Assembly: GCA_026120035.1 (NCBI GenBank)
Contig: JALRME010000015.1
Location: forward strand, 489,830-553,829
Reading direction: 5' to 3'
Length of the DNA: 64,000 nucleotides
Origin: Coleophoma eucalyptorum
Taxonomy: Eukaryota > Ascomycota > Leotiomycetes > Helotiales > Dermateaceae
Position 1 is the first letter of the stretch. Every line of letters starts with the position of its first letter. Of this stretch, positions 13,101 to 24,600 are shown piece by piece. A model generated the notes under the pieces. That model searched no databases. It was not told the DNA's origin and worked only from the letters and a program-made list of their open reading frames with translations. Position numbers and translations under genes: made by a program.

Positions 13101-16100
13101 GAGGCGAAGTGGAGGCAACGCGATGAGAGCGATGGCGGCGACGGCAATAGTCATCGCATGACTTGGGTTCTCGGATAGTTGGATAAATGGACGAACGGAG
13201 ATAATGGGGCGACTTGCTCTTCATAGCCGACTGAGTCAACTCGCAAGAGAGAGTGAGAGTGGGAGTGAGTGAGAAAGGAGGATTGGAACAGAGCACGGAA
13301 TGAATCTCAGCCGTGCCATGAGAGCGACATGGGTTCACAAATACAAATACAATCACCACCTCAATGAGAGTATTCAGGCAGAATAGTAATCTTATCGCCG
13401 ATGACAACAACGTCAAGAGGAATCATCGATCCTCCCAATCATCTACTCGCATCGAGGAGGGCGTCAATTGTGATTCTTACCATTCCTTCCACAGCCTCGC
13501 CAGCACAACTATTCTGCCTAAATCCCAAGAAACCGAATGGCAAGTTGCCCAGAATGATCTTGTCTAACCCTAGCAGCCCTTGATATCCGCCTGCCCTTGC
13601 CTCTGCGTCACGACGGGCGCTTGAGAAAGGCATCATGAACGCTTTCACAAGCAAGAGAGCATGCAAGCCAGCAAGTCAGCAAGACCGCAAGATCGTAAGC
13701 CAGCTAGTCTGACGGCGACAAGACAACAGTAAAGCATAAAACTAAGACCAAGCGATTCAAACGAGGCGAACGTTGTCAGGTAAAACATCATAGCCCCCAA
13801 TCGACCCCTTCTTCTTCTTCTTTCCTTCCATCCAACCCTCGGACGGGAAGAATCTTTGACATTTGACAAGCATGTGGTCGCTTACCTTTTGTTTCTGGCC
13901 TTGGAACAACTGTGTTTCGTTTGTTGCTGACATGGTGGTCATCCTTCTTGCCCCATCTCTCCACCCTCCCTTGTGCATCGCGTCGTGCCGTTCCATGCCT
14001 TACCATGTCATGCTATACAATAACACGCTGAAGTAAATAGAATTTAAGAAATCAGCCACACTTTACCTAGCCCGTCCCGTGAAATGGTAATGGACAGAAC
14101 GAGCGAATGAACGTGACATGGTCTTCAGGATATGATAAGCTATGATAAGCTCTGCGTCGCGATGCTATGCTCTCTACTGTGTCTTACTTCAGGATGTCTA
14201 CATTCGCCATTACTTTTGATGTTGGTGGCTGCACACCCTCTTCGGCGAGATACGCCCAACTTAGCCCATGCCGTCCCTATGATCGGGAGAGGAGAGGATA
14301 AGACAAGACAACACAACAGAGCATGCAGAAGGTGTTTTGGTACCTTGGAAGTAGCCAATCCTTCAGGTTGCGATTGGAGAAGGGAGCGAGGGAATGGTGA
14401 TCAACTTTGTTGTGTGATTGATTTATGCCCCGATCGGATGGGATGCGCTGTACAATGTGTGCACGAGAAGGGGGTAGTTGGGAAGATGACGAGGGCATGA
14501 GGTGAGCGGACGAGCAGTTGTGATAACCTGGGTGATATGTAGTCATGATGAGATCAAGAGGGAAAGAAAGAAAGAAAGAGTACGTATGGTCGAGCCGGTC
14601 GTATCTGTTGTGTGGCTGGGTGCCGTTGTCGATGGCATGGCATGCGATGGCAATTAGCGACGGCTGACTGACGGCTGCTGGGACGGGTGCTTGTTTGATA
14701 GTCATGGCCATAGTCATAGACACAACAGTCACCGTGGCAGTCACGAGCATGAGCATAAAGCATGAGCCTTCTTGATCTTTGACATGTGTTCCTTGTCGCC
14801 CCAGCTACCGCTCAGTGTCGAGAATGCTTGGACCGTAGAGACATGAAATGCTGGCAAAAGTGTAAATCTCGCGGGAGATGTCGTTGCCATCCAGTATGTA
14901 TGGAGGAATGTCGTATCCTACTCACCCACCGGCTTCCAAGATAACACACGATTGTCAGCGACCCTCAATTTGCGCATGGGTGACGAGTGATTGACAAGGA
15001 AGTTGTATCTTTTGGGAAGGACGATCAAGATGAAGACGGAGACGAGGTTTAGGATCTGGGATGACATGGATGGACAATCTGGAGGGATAATTTCAAGATG
15101 TTCTATTGTTCCATAGTTCCATCCGTAGCGCGGACCTGGGATCCCGTAATGAGTAGATTGCAAAGAAGCTTCCCCTTCATCTTCCGTACAGTTCTAATCT
15201 GCTGATCCCCGGTCCGTGGTAATTAATACCAATATGATAGTTCCCTTCTTGCTTTCTTTCCTTCTTCCCTTCGCGCCTCCTTCCTTCACCGTTTTATGTG
15301 GTCTTGCCCACTCTGCATATCCGCCGGCGGCACCGGGATCGCTCGCTATCTTTATCTTCCTATCGCTATCCCTAACCTCAGCCACGCAGCCAACCTTGCA
15401 CTCTTGTGCTTTGTGTTTGCGCTTGTGCTTGGGCTTATACGGCTTGTGAATCAGACACGCCTGAGATCTTGCGCTTTCTGACGTATCATATACAGAATCG
15501 TGCTGCTTGCATGGCTGACAGGGAGGCCGGGGCATGATAGATCAGATAGTCGCCTCTCAATCCGCGAATATCTTCACTGCTAGATAATTTACCAATCGAG
15601 CCAGAAGTTATCGTTCTGCCTCCCCTGCTTCCCGTCGTAAAGAAAGGGGGCAATGAGCGTGGTGAGGTCAGAGACTATCTTATGTTTGCTATACGTAGTA
15701 CTGTAGTTGCATCCCATGTGGCATGGCAGGTTTCTCAGATGTCTTGGGTCGGTCATGAGTTGGAGTTGACTTTCCCCACACCAGATTATTGACGCGAAGT
15801 CTAATACTCTCAAGGAATAATACTTGTTGCAGCTGAGAGATGGCTGTGACGCCGATACTAGGTTTGCAAATGCTCTGTCGTCCTGGACGCATGCGTAAGT
15901 AACTAAAGTAAAGATATAGTCTGGCCGTTGGAATCCAGCTATAGCTCAAGTCTGGCTGCAAGCAAAATGCCTAGGCACTGGTGTTATTCAGGTTGTCCGT
16001 CGTCAGCTCGTTCGTATTACCCTTATCCCCATGGTTTACCTGCGTTCGTTGTATTATCGCCCGTGCCTGCCTTATCCGTGGCGCTTGAGTTGTCCATCTC

Positions 16101-16545
16101 CGTCCTCATAGGTAGAAGGGTAAGCAATAGCATGGCCTGTCCGGGTCGGTCGCTTGAAGATACAGACGCGGGACTTGCGGACGGTGAGTTCAACTCTATC
16201 TCCCTCCCAGTCCTAATCCAGTACCGTGCTATCCAATCCTGACTGGTGCATCACAATTACGCCGCGTTTTATGCTCTGGCATTCTCGCACGTCTGGGCTT
16301 ACTGCAAGAGGACTTAGCAAGCCGGGGAAGCCATCCTGGCTTTTCTCGATGCCCAGTGAGCGCAGGGATAGACGTTGCAGATGTGCGAGTTGCTCATGGG
16401 CAAGCAGGGTTCAGAGTAAGGTAGGCTTGCTTGGTTGGACGTTGAGAGTTGAGTGCAAGAGCGAGTGAGGCATTGAATGGCGGTGTAAGTGGTGAAGGGA
16501 AGGGGACCGAAAGTGAAGTGGGAGTAGTTTCGGTATTGAGTAAAT
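7101..16545. other. Long gene-free region between IML1 and LST4
   Basis: About 9.4 kb contain no open frame longer than about 160 codons, and none of the short frames looks like a known protein or joins convincingly through splice sites. The first part (about 8.4-9.9 kb) is AT-richer than the later part. Visible items are a run of 12 G at 9664-9675, a run of 12 C at 12318-12329, C-rich sequence near 11660-11685, short GAAA repeats near 14562-14580, and a tandem TATGATAAGC at 14131-14150. I see no terminal inverted repeats, transposase or reverse-transcriptase remnants and no convincing tRNA. It may hold 3' and 5' untranslated DNA, distal regulatory DNA, non-coding transcripts or decayed repeats; the sequence alone does not decide. 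Confidence 0.6.
14131..14302. promoter_or_regulatory. Cluster of GATAAG motifs
   Basis: A 10-bp unit, TATGATAAGC, is repeated head to tail at 14131-14140 and 14141-14150, giving GATAAG at 14134-14139 and 14144-14149. A third GATAAG lies at 14297-14302. GATA-family nitrogen regulators of filamentous fungi (AreA/NIT2) bind HGATAR sites and favour closely spaced pairs. The cluster is about 2.8-3 kb upstream of the LST4 start, so any link to that gene is inference. Confidence 0.3.
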
Positions 16546-17115
16546 AGTGAAAGTACCATTCCTTACCTCACTTTATGACTGCGCGACGCTTTCTTTGAAA
16601 TCGAATCCACTTCATTCAGCCTCTATTCTTCATGGACTCCAGCTCATCTCATCTCATCACCCTAAAAAAACCCACACCCGCAAAATCACCCTCATCCTTA
16701 CAAAGTCCCATCTTCCGGCCGTTCTCTTGACTCTTGTTGTCACTCGTGTGTACCACCACCGGCTTCGCCTTCTCTCCTCTCTCCTCCACACCTCTCCACT
16801 CTATTACCATTCTAGACTGCTCTCTGCTCCACAGCACAAAACAACTTCTCCTCCCACCGATCACCGTCACGTCCCTCTTGCATTGTTTTCGACTCCTCTC
16901 AGAGACCCCTCTTGTTGCTCCTCTCAACCTACTTCTAACTTCAACATTCCGCATTTGTACAACATACCTCGACCCGAACACCCTCCCACCCTGGCTTCCT
17001 CCCTTTGCTGCGACAATGCCTTTCAGACTGCGGCAAGCACGGCGCGTGAATGTGTAGAGCAACGATCCTCCCACTCATTTGAGCTTGGAGTAAACCTGGC
17101 AGCAGCAGCATCATC
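16546..17115 (+). promoter_or_regulatory. CT-rich leader of LST4 with short upstream ORFs
   Basis: About 570 bp before the LST4 start are strongly pyrimidine-rich on the plus strand, as is common in fungal promoters and 5' leaders. Close to the start are two short overlapping upstream ORFs with ATG starts: 17016-17057 (13 codons, MPFRLRQARRVNV) and 17050-17082 (10 codons). Both end before the main ATG at 17116. Whether they are in the mRNA depends on the transcription start, which cannot be seen here. Confidence 0.45.
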
Positions 17116-20100
17116 ATGTCTCTGCTAGGAAAGCTCTTCTCCGGCCTGCCGTCGAATGGTGGTAATTCTGCCTCCCGTCCGGTAACGGCCCAACATCTCG
17201 AATCTGCGGTGGAAGACCGCTTCACCTACGACCTACTCTTCCCCAGCCCAGAAGCCCTATTAAATACTGAATTCGCCGATCCTCTATCGACGAGCGCTAT
17301 CCCACCGTCTACAACGAATGCCTTCGACTACAATGGAGACATCGATCTGGAAATACGCGATGTGCGTATTATCATTATGCAGGAAGCGACCATATCTTCC
17401 GTGAACCCGTACTTGCTATACGACAGTCACGAACTTGCACCTACCACTCCACCTCCAGAGCGTCCACAACCCACAAGCGGTCCTACCCAGTCTCAACCAC
17501 GGACCGATGCTCGACGCTCCGCTCCCTCATCGCGAAAGACGAGCCTTGGGCAGAATTCAAGACCAGTAGTCATTCAACAGGAACCCTCTGTCCCAAGAGC
17601 ATTCGGCGCGTTTGAAAGGAGACCTACACATACAAAAACTCTCAGTTATACTGAGACCGAAGCTCAAAGAGCAGCTCGGGAATACAAGGAGGAGATTAAC
17701 ATGTTCTCGAACTGCATCTGGGGACAATCAGATATATTGGCCTACAAAGGTGTTGGTACCAAGGTGCACCCTCTGCCTTCCGACACCCGCCATGTAGCTA
17801 CATCATCTTCCTACCAGAATGATGCAAACGGTTCATTTGGACGGTCGAGCATGAGAGGCAGCAGACTGGCACAATCATTCACCTTGGAAAATGCGAATCC
17901 CGGCCCCACTTCTGCAGGCTTCTCCACCACCTCAAATTCCAGATGCAGTGATCGCAGGAAGGTGTTGATTACCCGCATGTTTCCTGTGCCTTTACCCAAC
18001 GATGATACAGAAGACTGCCAAATCCGGACCCCAACAGCTCATTCACAGTCAAATGATACAGTCGGTTATCCATTTCCCAAAGTCAGTAGTGGTGGTCTTT
18101 CTCCAGAATCGAAAAAGCCGCAGCCAAAGCAGAAGAGAACTCCGATGTATGCTGTTGGTATGATAATCCAACTACCTTCTGCTCCGCAAATCACTTCTAC
18201 CCCAGCGTCCAGATCTAGTTTCCGCGGAGCAGGATCATACACAGAGCAAGAGTCGTTTCCATCCTCCTTCAACTCTTCCCGCCGCTCTGGTTGGACTATG
18301 CTTGGAAATGGGTTTGGTGTGGAGTCTCTAGAGTCATCCTTCACCAGTGACGTTGACGACCGCTTCGATGTCATAACTCCTCATTGGGATATTATCATGC
18401 GCACATTATCGCATTTACAAGCTGTCACGACTGCAGTGCTCTTGCCTCTACTAAAGCAGGCGGACATCAACTCTCCTGACCCTCGTAGAAGCTCCACTGC
18501 ATCCCAGCATAACAGGGTGCCGTCTGTGAGTGTGTCTATCTCTGGAAAGCGAGTTGCAGATGACGTGAAGCCGTTCAAGATCCCGAAAACCAATGCCAAA
18601 TTAGTTCAGCTCACTCAAAAATGCCTGTCACAAAATCAAAAGATCCAAAAAGAAGTCGACTCCTCTCGCCAGAGAATTGTCAACGGAATCAAAGCAAGAC
18701 AGGTTGTCACTGGTCAAGGTCGATGGGGGATTTGGCGTGAACAGGCACGAGAGTCTGGGAAATGGGCTGGTGGAAAAGAACAAGGCTTCTTCTTCTTCAA
18801 CCTTCTCACTGGCTTCTTGGGGAATCACACCGAATGGCTTCAAGTCCTTGGACCCAGTTGGTACCGCAGAAGACACTACCAACAACAACGAGCAAATAAG
18901 GATGAGGATATATCTCTACCTGCTCGTACCATTATTGTCTCAGACAACAAGATGGAGGCACGCAGATTGGTGTTTTTGTTGGCTGCTTTCTTGCCATCTA
19001 GTCACCAAGTGCCTGGTGCTCGTCTACACCGTCCGAGTACATCGGCATCATTTGGGGGTTACTCCCAATCCCCCCCTACATACACCGTGCCGCGACTAAG
19101 AGAAGAATCACTGCGACACAAAATCAACAAGCGTCCTGGAAATGCACGCAGCACCCACTCTAGGAAATCAAGTTTCGCCACCCAGGTTAATCAAAATAAT
19201 GGTCTTGGTCTTTCAAATTGTCAGCAACCAGAAGTTCGCCACGACCGACGTGTTTCTGATGCAGGCTCGATCAAGACTGCAAATCTACCGATACCAGGAA
19301 GTGATCTCACTTCAAGAAAGAGTACCACTGCAACTGCCTCTACTGCCAAGCCGGAGACGACCCTAACACATTTCATAACCACACGACGCCCAGGTTGTGG
19401 GACCGGACCTATGCCGCGTCCTGGGAGCAGTGGCAGTCTTGCAACCGATGATTTGCTACGATCTTTGAAACGAGGCGATAGTACCTATAGTAACGCGAGC
19501 ACTGAGTCACAGGCGAACTCGAGATGGGGCAGCATGATCAGTGGTTTTTGGGGCTCTAGACGCCGTGACTCATCTGCTAACACAGATGCGACGATGCCAT
19601 CCATTGAGGGTTTGGAAATCAACGATCCTCACTACACTGGCGGGACAACGCACCCGCGTGACAAGCTCGCCGAAATGGTGGAGGAGGCGGGGCGACATCA
19701 AACTAGCCAAGCAAAGAAAATCGCTGAGCGTGAAGCAGGAAATTCTGACTCTGATCAAACTGTAAAGCTAGTGGATGGCGAGACAGAGAGTATTTCCGGA
19801 CTGGCTGCTAAGGGACAGGTGGAAGACATAGCAGGCCCGCGAAGTCAAGTTATCGAAAGAGTGCCTGATCCATCCGGAGCATTTGAGTCGCCTGTCAAAA
19901 CATCTATTAACGATGATGGCATCATCGATATTGATATTCCTATGCCAGATCTACTCTCTTTTGAGACGGCTGTCAGCTCACCATCGAGCAGTGGATATCT
20001 CTCCACCCCTGGTTTCGGGAATGGATTGGAAGGATTTGAACATTATTCTCGTGCAGGCCCTGATGCCGATACAAACATCAATGTAGGTGGTTGGCTTCAA

Positions 20101-20802
20101 CGCTACCACCCCGACTTTGCGTTACAGGCAATACCTGCTTACGCAGATCTGCTTGAGGAAGTCAAAGCTTCAATGCGAGCTGAGCCAACACCAATACTCA
20201 CCTCCACACCAAATCCAGATGGAAGACCAAATAGATGGGTTGATATCAGTAGTGCCATTATCGCAGATACAACAAACTTTACCATCAAGCGGATTCGATA
20301 CAGCCGCCTTGTGAAACTCAAGGATATGGAACATACTATTGCAACTGCAGCTGACACAATGTCACGCTATGGCAATGTATACTCCACTGCACAACTTACA
20401 CCCTCCTTTGAAATCTACGATTCACATATCGAAGAGAAATTCGTTGAAGAAGCTATCATTTCAATGGATGAGACTCTCATCGAAGCGGTTGAGCGAATCA
20501 TTGCACAATCAGGAGAAGGATCCAAGGCTACTTCGGTCTGTTCCTCTCGATCCACCTCCGTCAAGGCTGGAGTACGCGAGCGTTCTAATTCTGGTCCTGA
20601 GCTCAAATCTACCACACATCATACTGCACGTCTTCCAGAAGTGCCCCGTAATGAGTGCAGGAAGATGGTACTTAACGCGCTCGAGGAGATCGTGAAAGAG
20701 GTTGCGGAGAGCAGAAGAGAGGGTGGGGAGACAGAAGAGAAAGAAAGTGTTTTGAGAGAAGGTGTGAGGAGTTGGTTGGTAAATGTGGAGACCATGGAAT
20801 AA
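17116..20802 (+). CDS. LST4: Folliculin-interacting protein homologue (FNIP/Lst4 family)
   Basis: This intronless frame encodes 1,228 residues from MSLLGKLFSGLP. It matches the fungal FNIP pattern: an N-terminal longin-type block with DLEIRDVRIIIMQEA (about 77-91), RKVLITRMFPVPLP (about 281) and TPMYAVGMIIQLPS (about 341); a DENN-type middle block with HWDIIMRTLSHLQ (about 423) and GIKARQVVTGQGRWGIWREQ (about 524); and a C-terminal FNIP block from about 990 to the end (WLQRYHPDFALQAIPAY, then WVDISSAIIADTTNFTIKRI). In yeast, Lst4 pairs with Lst7 (folliculin) as a GTPase-activating complex for the Rag GTPase Gtr2 and promotes TORC1 activity at the vacuole. Long serine-rich, phosphorylatable linkers separate the domains. 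The nearest gene on the same strand upstream is IML1, another Rag regulator. The gene converges on PRP22. Yeast Lst4 is shorter, so the fungal FNIP name fits equally well. Confidence 0.82.
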   Translation: MSLLGKLFSGLPSNGGNSASRPVTAQHLESAVEDRFTYDLLFPSPEALLNTEFADPLSTSAIPPSTTNAFDYNGDIDLEIRDVRIIIMQEATISSVNPYLLYDSHELAPTTPPPERPQPTSGPTQSQPRTDARRSAPSSRKTSLGQNSRPVVIQQEPSVPRAFGAFERRPTHTKTLSYTETEAQRAAREYKEEINMFSNCIWGQSDILAYKGVGTKVHPLPSDTRHVATSSSYQNDANGSFGRSSMRGSRLAQSFTLENANPGPTSAGFSTTSNSRCSDRRKVLITRMFPVPLPNDDTEDCQIRTPTAHSQSNDTVGYPFPKVSSGGLSPESKKPQPKQKRTPMYAVGMIIQLPSAPQITSTPASRSSFRGAGSYTEQESFPSSFNSSRRSGWTMLGNGFGVESLESSFTSDVDDRFDVITPHWDIIMRTLSHLQAVTTAVLLPLLKQADINSPDPRRSSTASQHNRVPSVSVSISGKRVADDVKPFKIPKTNAKLVQLTQKCLSQNQKIQKEVDSSRQRIVNGIKARQVVTGQGRWGIWREQARESGKWAGGKEQGFFFFNLLTGFLGNHTEWLQVLGPSWYRRRHYQQQRANKDEDISLPARTIIVSDNKMEARRLVFLLAAFLPSSHQVPGARLHRPSTSASFGGYSQSPPTYTVPRLREESLRHKINKRPGNARSTHSRKSSFATQVNQNNGLGLSNCQQPEVRHDRRVSDAGSIKTANLPIPGSDLTSRKSTTATASTAKPETTLTHFITTRRPGCGTGPMPRPGSSGSLATDDLLRSLKRGDSTYSNASTESQANSRWGSMISGFWGSRRRDSSANTDATMPSIEGLEINDPHYTGGTTHPRDKLAEMVEEAGRHQTSQAKKIAEREAGNSDSDQTVKLVDGETESISGLAAKGQVEDIAGPRSQVIERVPDPSGAFESPVKTSINDDGIIDIDIPMPDLLSFETAVSSPSSSGYLSTPGFGNGLEGFEHYSRAGPDADTNINVGGWLQRYHPDFALQAIPAYADLLEEVKASMRAEPTPILTSTPNPDGRPNRWVDISSAIIADTTNFTIKRIRYSRLVKLKDMEHTIATAADTMSRYGNVYSTAQLTPSFEIYDSHIEEKFVEEAIISMDETLIEAVERIIAQSGEGSKATSVCSSRSTSVKAGVRERSNSGPELKSTTHHTARLPEVPRNECRKMVLNALEEIVKEVAESRREGGETEEKESVLREGVRSWLVNVETME

Positions 20803-21651
20803 TTCATGGTCTGTGACCAGCCACTCTCCAAGAGCACAGGAATAACTTGCAGCATATATTTTGCTTGCTCTGTATCAACATTTAATGACCCTAACGACAT
20901 TTACGCCACGAGCTCAACAGAGCTCTGTATCACCATGGATTCAAGAGACTGGCAGCGACAGATTCAATCTCGAGCTGCCATCATAGTTCATTCAGTTTGT
21001 TTTTTTTCGACTAGATTTAGCGGTGGTGTTTTGGGCGATGTTTTTCTCTTCACACTCAGCGTGCAGATGATACCATGGGTTTACTGGCATTTTTCTTGCT
21101 TTCTCAGCTTTGCTTTACTTTTGCAGCTTGCTACCTATTTATCTGCGCTTTTGTTTGGGGCATAATGGTACTTGGCTGGATGGAATGGCGTGAATTTATA
21201 GGATGGATCGGTTGGGACGGGATGGCATGGGATAAGGAGCTACAACAACAGCCTGCACATAGCGAGCGATGGAAGGAAGGATGGAAGGACGGGACATGTT
21301 CAACCAAACCAGATAGAATGGAATGAATGCCTTCTTAGAGGTAGAGGCACTACTTGCTAGGTACATAATACAGAACTGCAATGCAATGGGAATTTGCTAT
21401 ACATACGTCGTTGAGTGCAAACGAAGCTTCAAAGGTGTAGATTGTGTTGATTGAAAAGCACTAGATCATAATCACTGCAAGACTTTAGTGAGCATTAAGT
21501 TCTAGGGTGTTTTGATCCCTGTTAGTCACTTCCTAATAATCAAATTTGTGAAGTGCCTGCTGCCATAGAATGGCAGCCGTCTTAAGTACTATGATATCTA
21601 GAGAAACGCTCAATATCTCACGCAAAAAAAAAAACGCCAACATGAAGCCGC
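20803..21651. other. Convergent intergenic region LST4/PRP22
   Basis: These 849 bp lie between two stop codons and should carry both 3' untranslated regions. The stretch includes short T-runs and several GGATGG/GGAAGG-like purine repeats near 21177-21300. An A-run at about 21625-21633 sits just beyond the PRP22 stop. I see no gene or RNA structure. Confidence 0.5.
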
Positions 21652-24600
21652 TCAGCCCCAAGTACCACCACCTCCACCACGACCTTGCCTTTTTTGTGCT
21701 GACAGACGCCAGTCGTCTTCAGCAGCGAACTTATTATACAGCGGCTGGATCCTCTCGGCCTTTTTCCTCTTAGAAAGCTTGTCAGTAGGCGCAACCTTGA
21801 AGAATGTTGGGGCAGCCTCGACGAGCCATTTCGGCTCAATACTGGTCGTGCAATGCATGTACTCCTTGCTTGTCAAGACAAGTGTATGATAGATAACCCA
21901 CTCTGCCTGCTTTCCAAAAAGGGCAGAGCTAGGATGCAGATACACAGGTGTACCTTCGATAAGTGTCTTGTAACCTTCTTGAGGGTCTTTGCGTGCTGAA
22001 TTTCGGAAAAATCCTCCACAGAGTGCTTGTCGTACTTTTTGGGTATTGCGTCCGCAGGATACGATAGGATGCTTGTACCGCTCCATGATTTTGACCAATT
22101 GATCTCTTACGTCCTTGGCTCGTCGCATTGACCTGGCTTGGATGAAGTTCTCAAAGCACCACGGATTTGCGAATTTATTTTGTTTCCAGCCATTGTAGAC
22201 ATTCAAGAGTGTCAAGTGATCTCCATGCGGGTCATGGAATTTTGCCTTCTTCTGATCTGCTTGAGTTTGCTTCTCCTTTGGTCGGTAAAAGACAGTAGGC
22301 ATTGATAGCATTGCCACGATACTGAGGATTTCATCTGAGCAACCGAGATCAACAGCAGCAATAAGCACCTTAGCAAGTGCTGGCTCCATAGGGAAGTCAG
22401 CCATCTTACGACCAAGTCGTGTCAGAAGACCTTCATCATCTAAAGCAGATAATGCGTACAACTCCTCAAGGGCTGTTAACATAGTATTTGTAGGTGGAGG
22501 ATCCATGAAATCGAAATGCAGGAGATCGTTGATGCCCATAGCCTTCAGCATAAGAATTGTAGTCGACAGATTCTGCCTCTGAATTTCAGGAATTGATGTA
22601 GGCAACATCTCGGATTGGAACGCAGCTTCTGTGTATAGGCGGAAACACTTTCCTGGTCCTGTTCTTCCAGCTCGACCAGCTCGTTGTTTGGCCTGAGCCT
22701 GCGAAATAGGCGTTACTACCAGCGAGTCCATGCCCAATTTTGGATCATAGGCATTCTGTTTGACGAAACCAGGATCAATAACATAGTATATGTGATCGAT
22801 AGTGATGGAGGTTTCGGCAATATTTGTTGCGATGACAACCTTGCGACTTCCAGGTGGTGCAGGATCGAAGATTCTACTTTGCATCTCACTTGGCAAAGCG
22901 GAATAAACTGGAAGGATAATAAGTTCTGGAACGCTTGGACCAAGAGCTTTCATCCGTTCAAACAGAATCTCACAACTGGTATCAATCTCCTCCTGTCCTG
23001 TCAGGAACAGAAGAATATCTCCCGGAGGCTCAGTAAGGTGAATCTGCATCACCGTAACGAGTGCTGCGTCAAGATAGTCGGATTCTGGCTCTCGAGAATA
23101 CATGACTTCAACGGGGAAAGTTCTTCCAGGAATTGAGAAGATCGGACACTCGTTGAAGTATGCAGAGAACTTATCTGCGTCTAGAGTTGCAGACGTGACG
23201 ATAATCTTTAGATCCGGTCGACGCTTAAGTGTTTTCTTTAATAGAGCAAAGAGCACATCCGTCGCAATGGTACGTTCGTGTGCCTCATCAAGCATAATTA
23301 CCGAATATCTCTTGAGATCAGGGTCCATAAGAATCTGTCGTTGCAACATTCCATCAGTCATGTACTGAATCTTTGTTGCGGGACTAGTGCAATCCTCGAA
23401 TCTGATAGTGTATCCAACTTCTTGACCGAGCTCGCAGCCAACTTCTTCAGCCACACGTTTAGCGACAGACATTGCGGCTACACGACGTGGTTGAGTACAG
23501 CCAATAAGTCCGTCGTTAGCAAATCCAGCCTCAGCCAAATACTGTGTCAGCTGGGTAGTTTTTCCAGAACCAGTATCACCAACTACGATAAGGAGTTGAT
23601 TTTCATGTACGGCTTTGATCAGTTCGCTTCTGAATCTGAACACCGGAAGTGATTCTCGCTGTTGTTTGATTGTCATGTCTGTCCTCCTTCCAAGTGACTG
23701 CTCCTTGCTCTGAGTTGCTCTTTTCCATTCCGGTACAACCTCACTCGTTTGTGGAGGCTTTGCGGTCCTTAAATCACTAGCGAATTTCTTTGCATCTGGA
23801 TTCGCCATAGGATCCTGCCATTGAGCACTTAGGTCAACTTTGGAACCTTCCTCAGCAGCTTTGTCCTGGGCCTCTTGCTGTCTTAGCTCTCGCCTATCTT
23901 TTGATAGGGTTGTTCCCGCCATCGCAGCTCGATTCATTGATCCATCAGGTGCCTTGACAACCCTGATTGGTGACAGCTCAAGGGACTGTTTCGTCTGGCC
24001 GGCCAAGAAAGGTGGTTCCTCCTCACGAATCTCGATATCTACATCTTCCTCCAGTTCCATTTCACCCTCGCCATTGAGCGTGGCATTATAATCCTCTTCC
24101 AGATCTGGATAGTCTGATGCTTTTACCACACCAGATGCAATAAGTTGGCGAATTTCCCACCGCTCAGGCGACGTCATTCTTTTCTTTGTCCGTCGAGAAT
24201 TGCGCGACATGTCCCCCTCAGAGATGAGAACTTTGTCGTCTATGAGGCCATATTCATCTTTGCCACCTCCCAGACGCTCAGAATTCGCGCCAGATTGTAT
24301 TCTGGCCTGTGGTGCTAAATCTCTTCCTGTCTCTTGGTCTACATCTTTCATCGAAAGACCAATCCGCGATCCCTCAATCTTGATTACCTTGACTTTCACA
24401 GGCTGCCCACGCTCCACCAAGTCGGAGGGATGGTTCACCCTAGAGCCTTCTATCATAGCTGATATGTGTACAAGCCCGTCTACTTTTCCTCTCACCCCAT
24501 GTATGTTTACGAAAGCACCAAAATCCTTGACTCCTGTGACATGGCCATCATAAATCTTGAAGAGAACCGCCTCGTTATCGATCTCTGGCACCGGTGGCCG

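Noticed and set aside
14277..14756. 159-codon minus-strand open frame
   Set aside because: Low-complexity start, no family resemblance, not supported by splice sites or neighbours; likely chance.
16547..17128. 193-codon open frame overlapping the LST4 start
   Set aside because: It begins at a GTG and has no internal ATG. Its openness reflects the CT-rich leader. The LST4 frame is clearly the coding one.
17116..20802. Initial thought of Atg13 for the large Ser-rich protein
   Set aside because: The HORMA domain of Atg13 is missing, while FNIP longin, DENN-type and C-terminal blocks are present in order.
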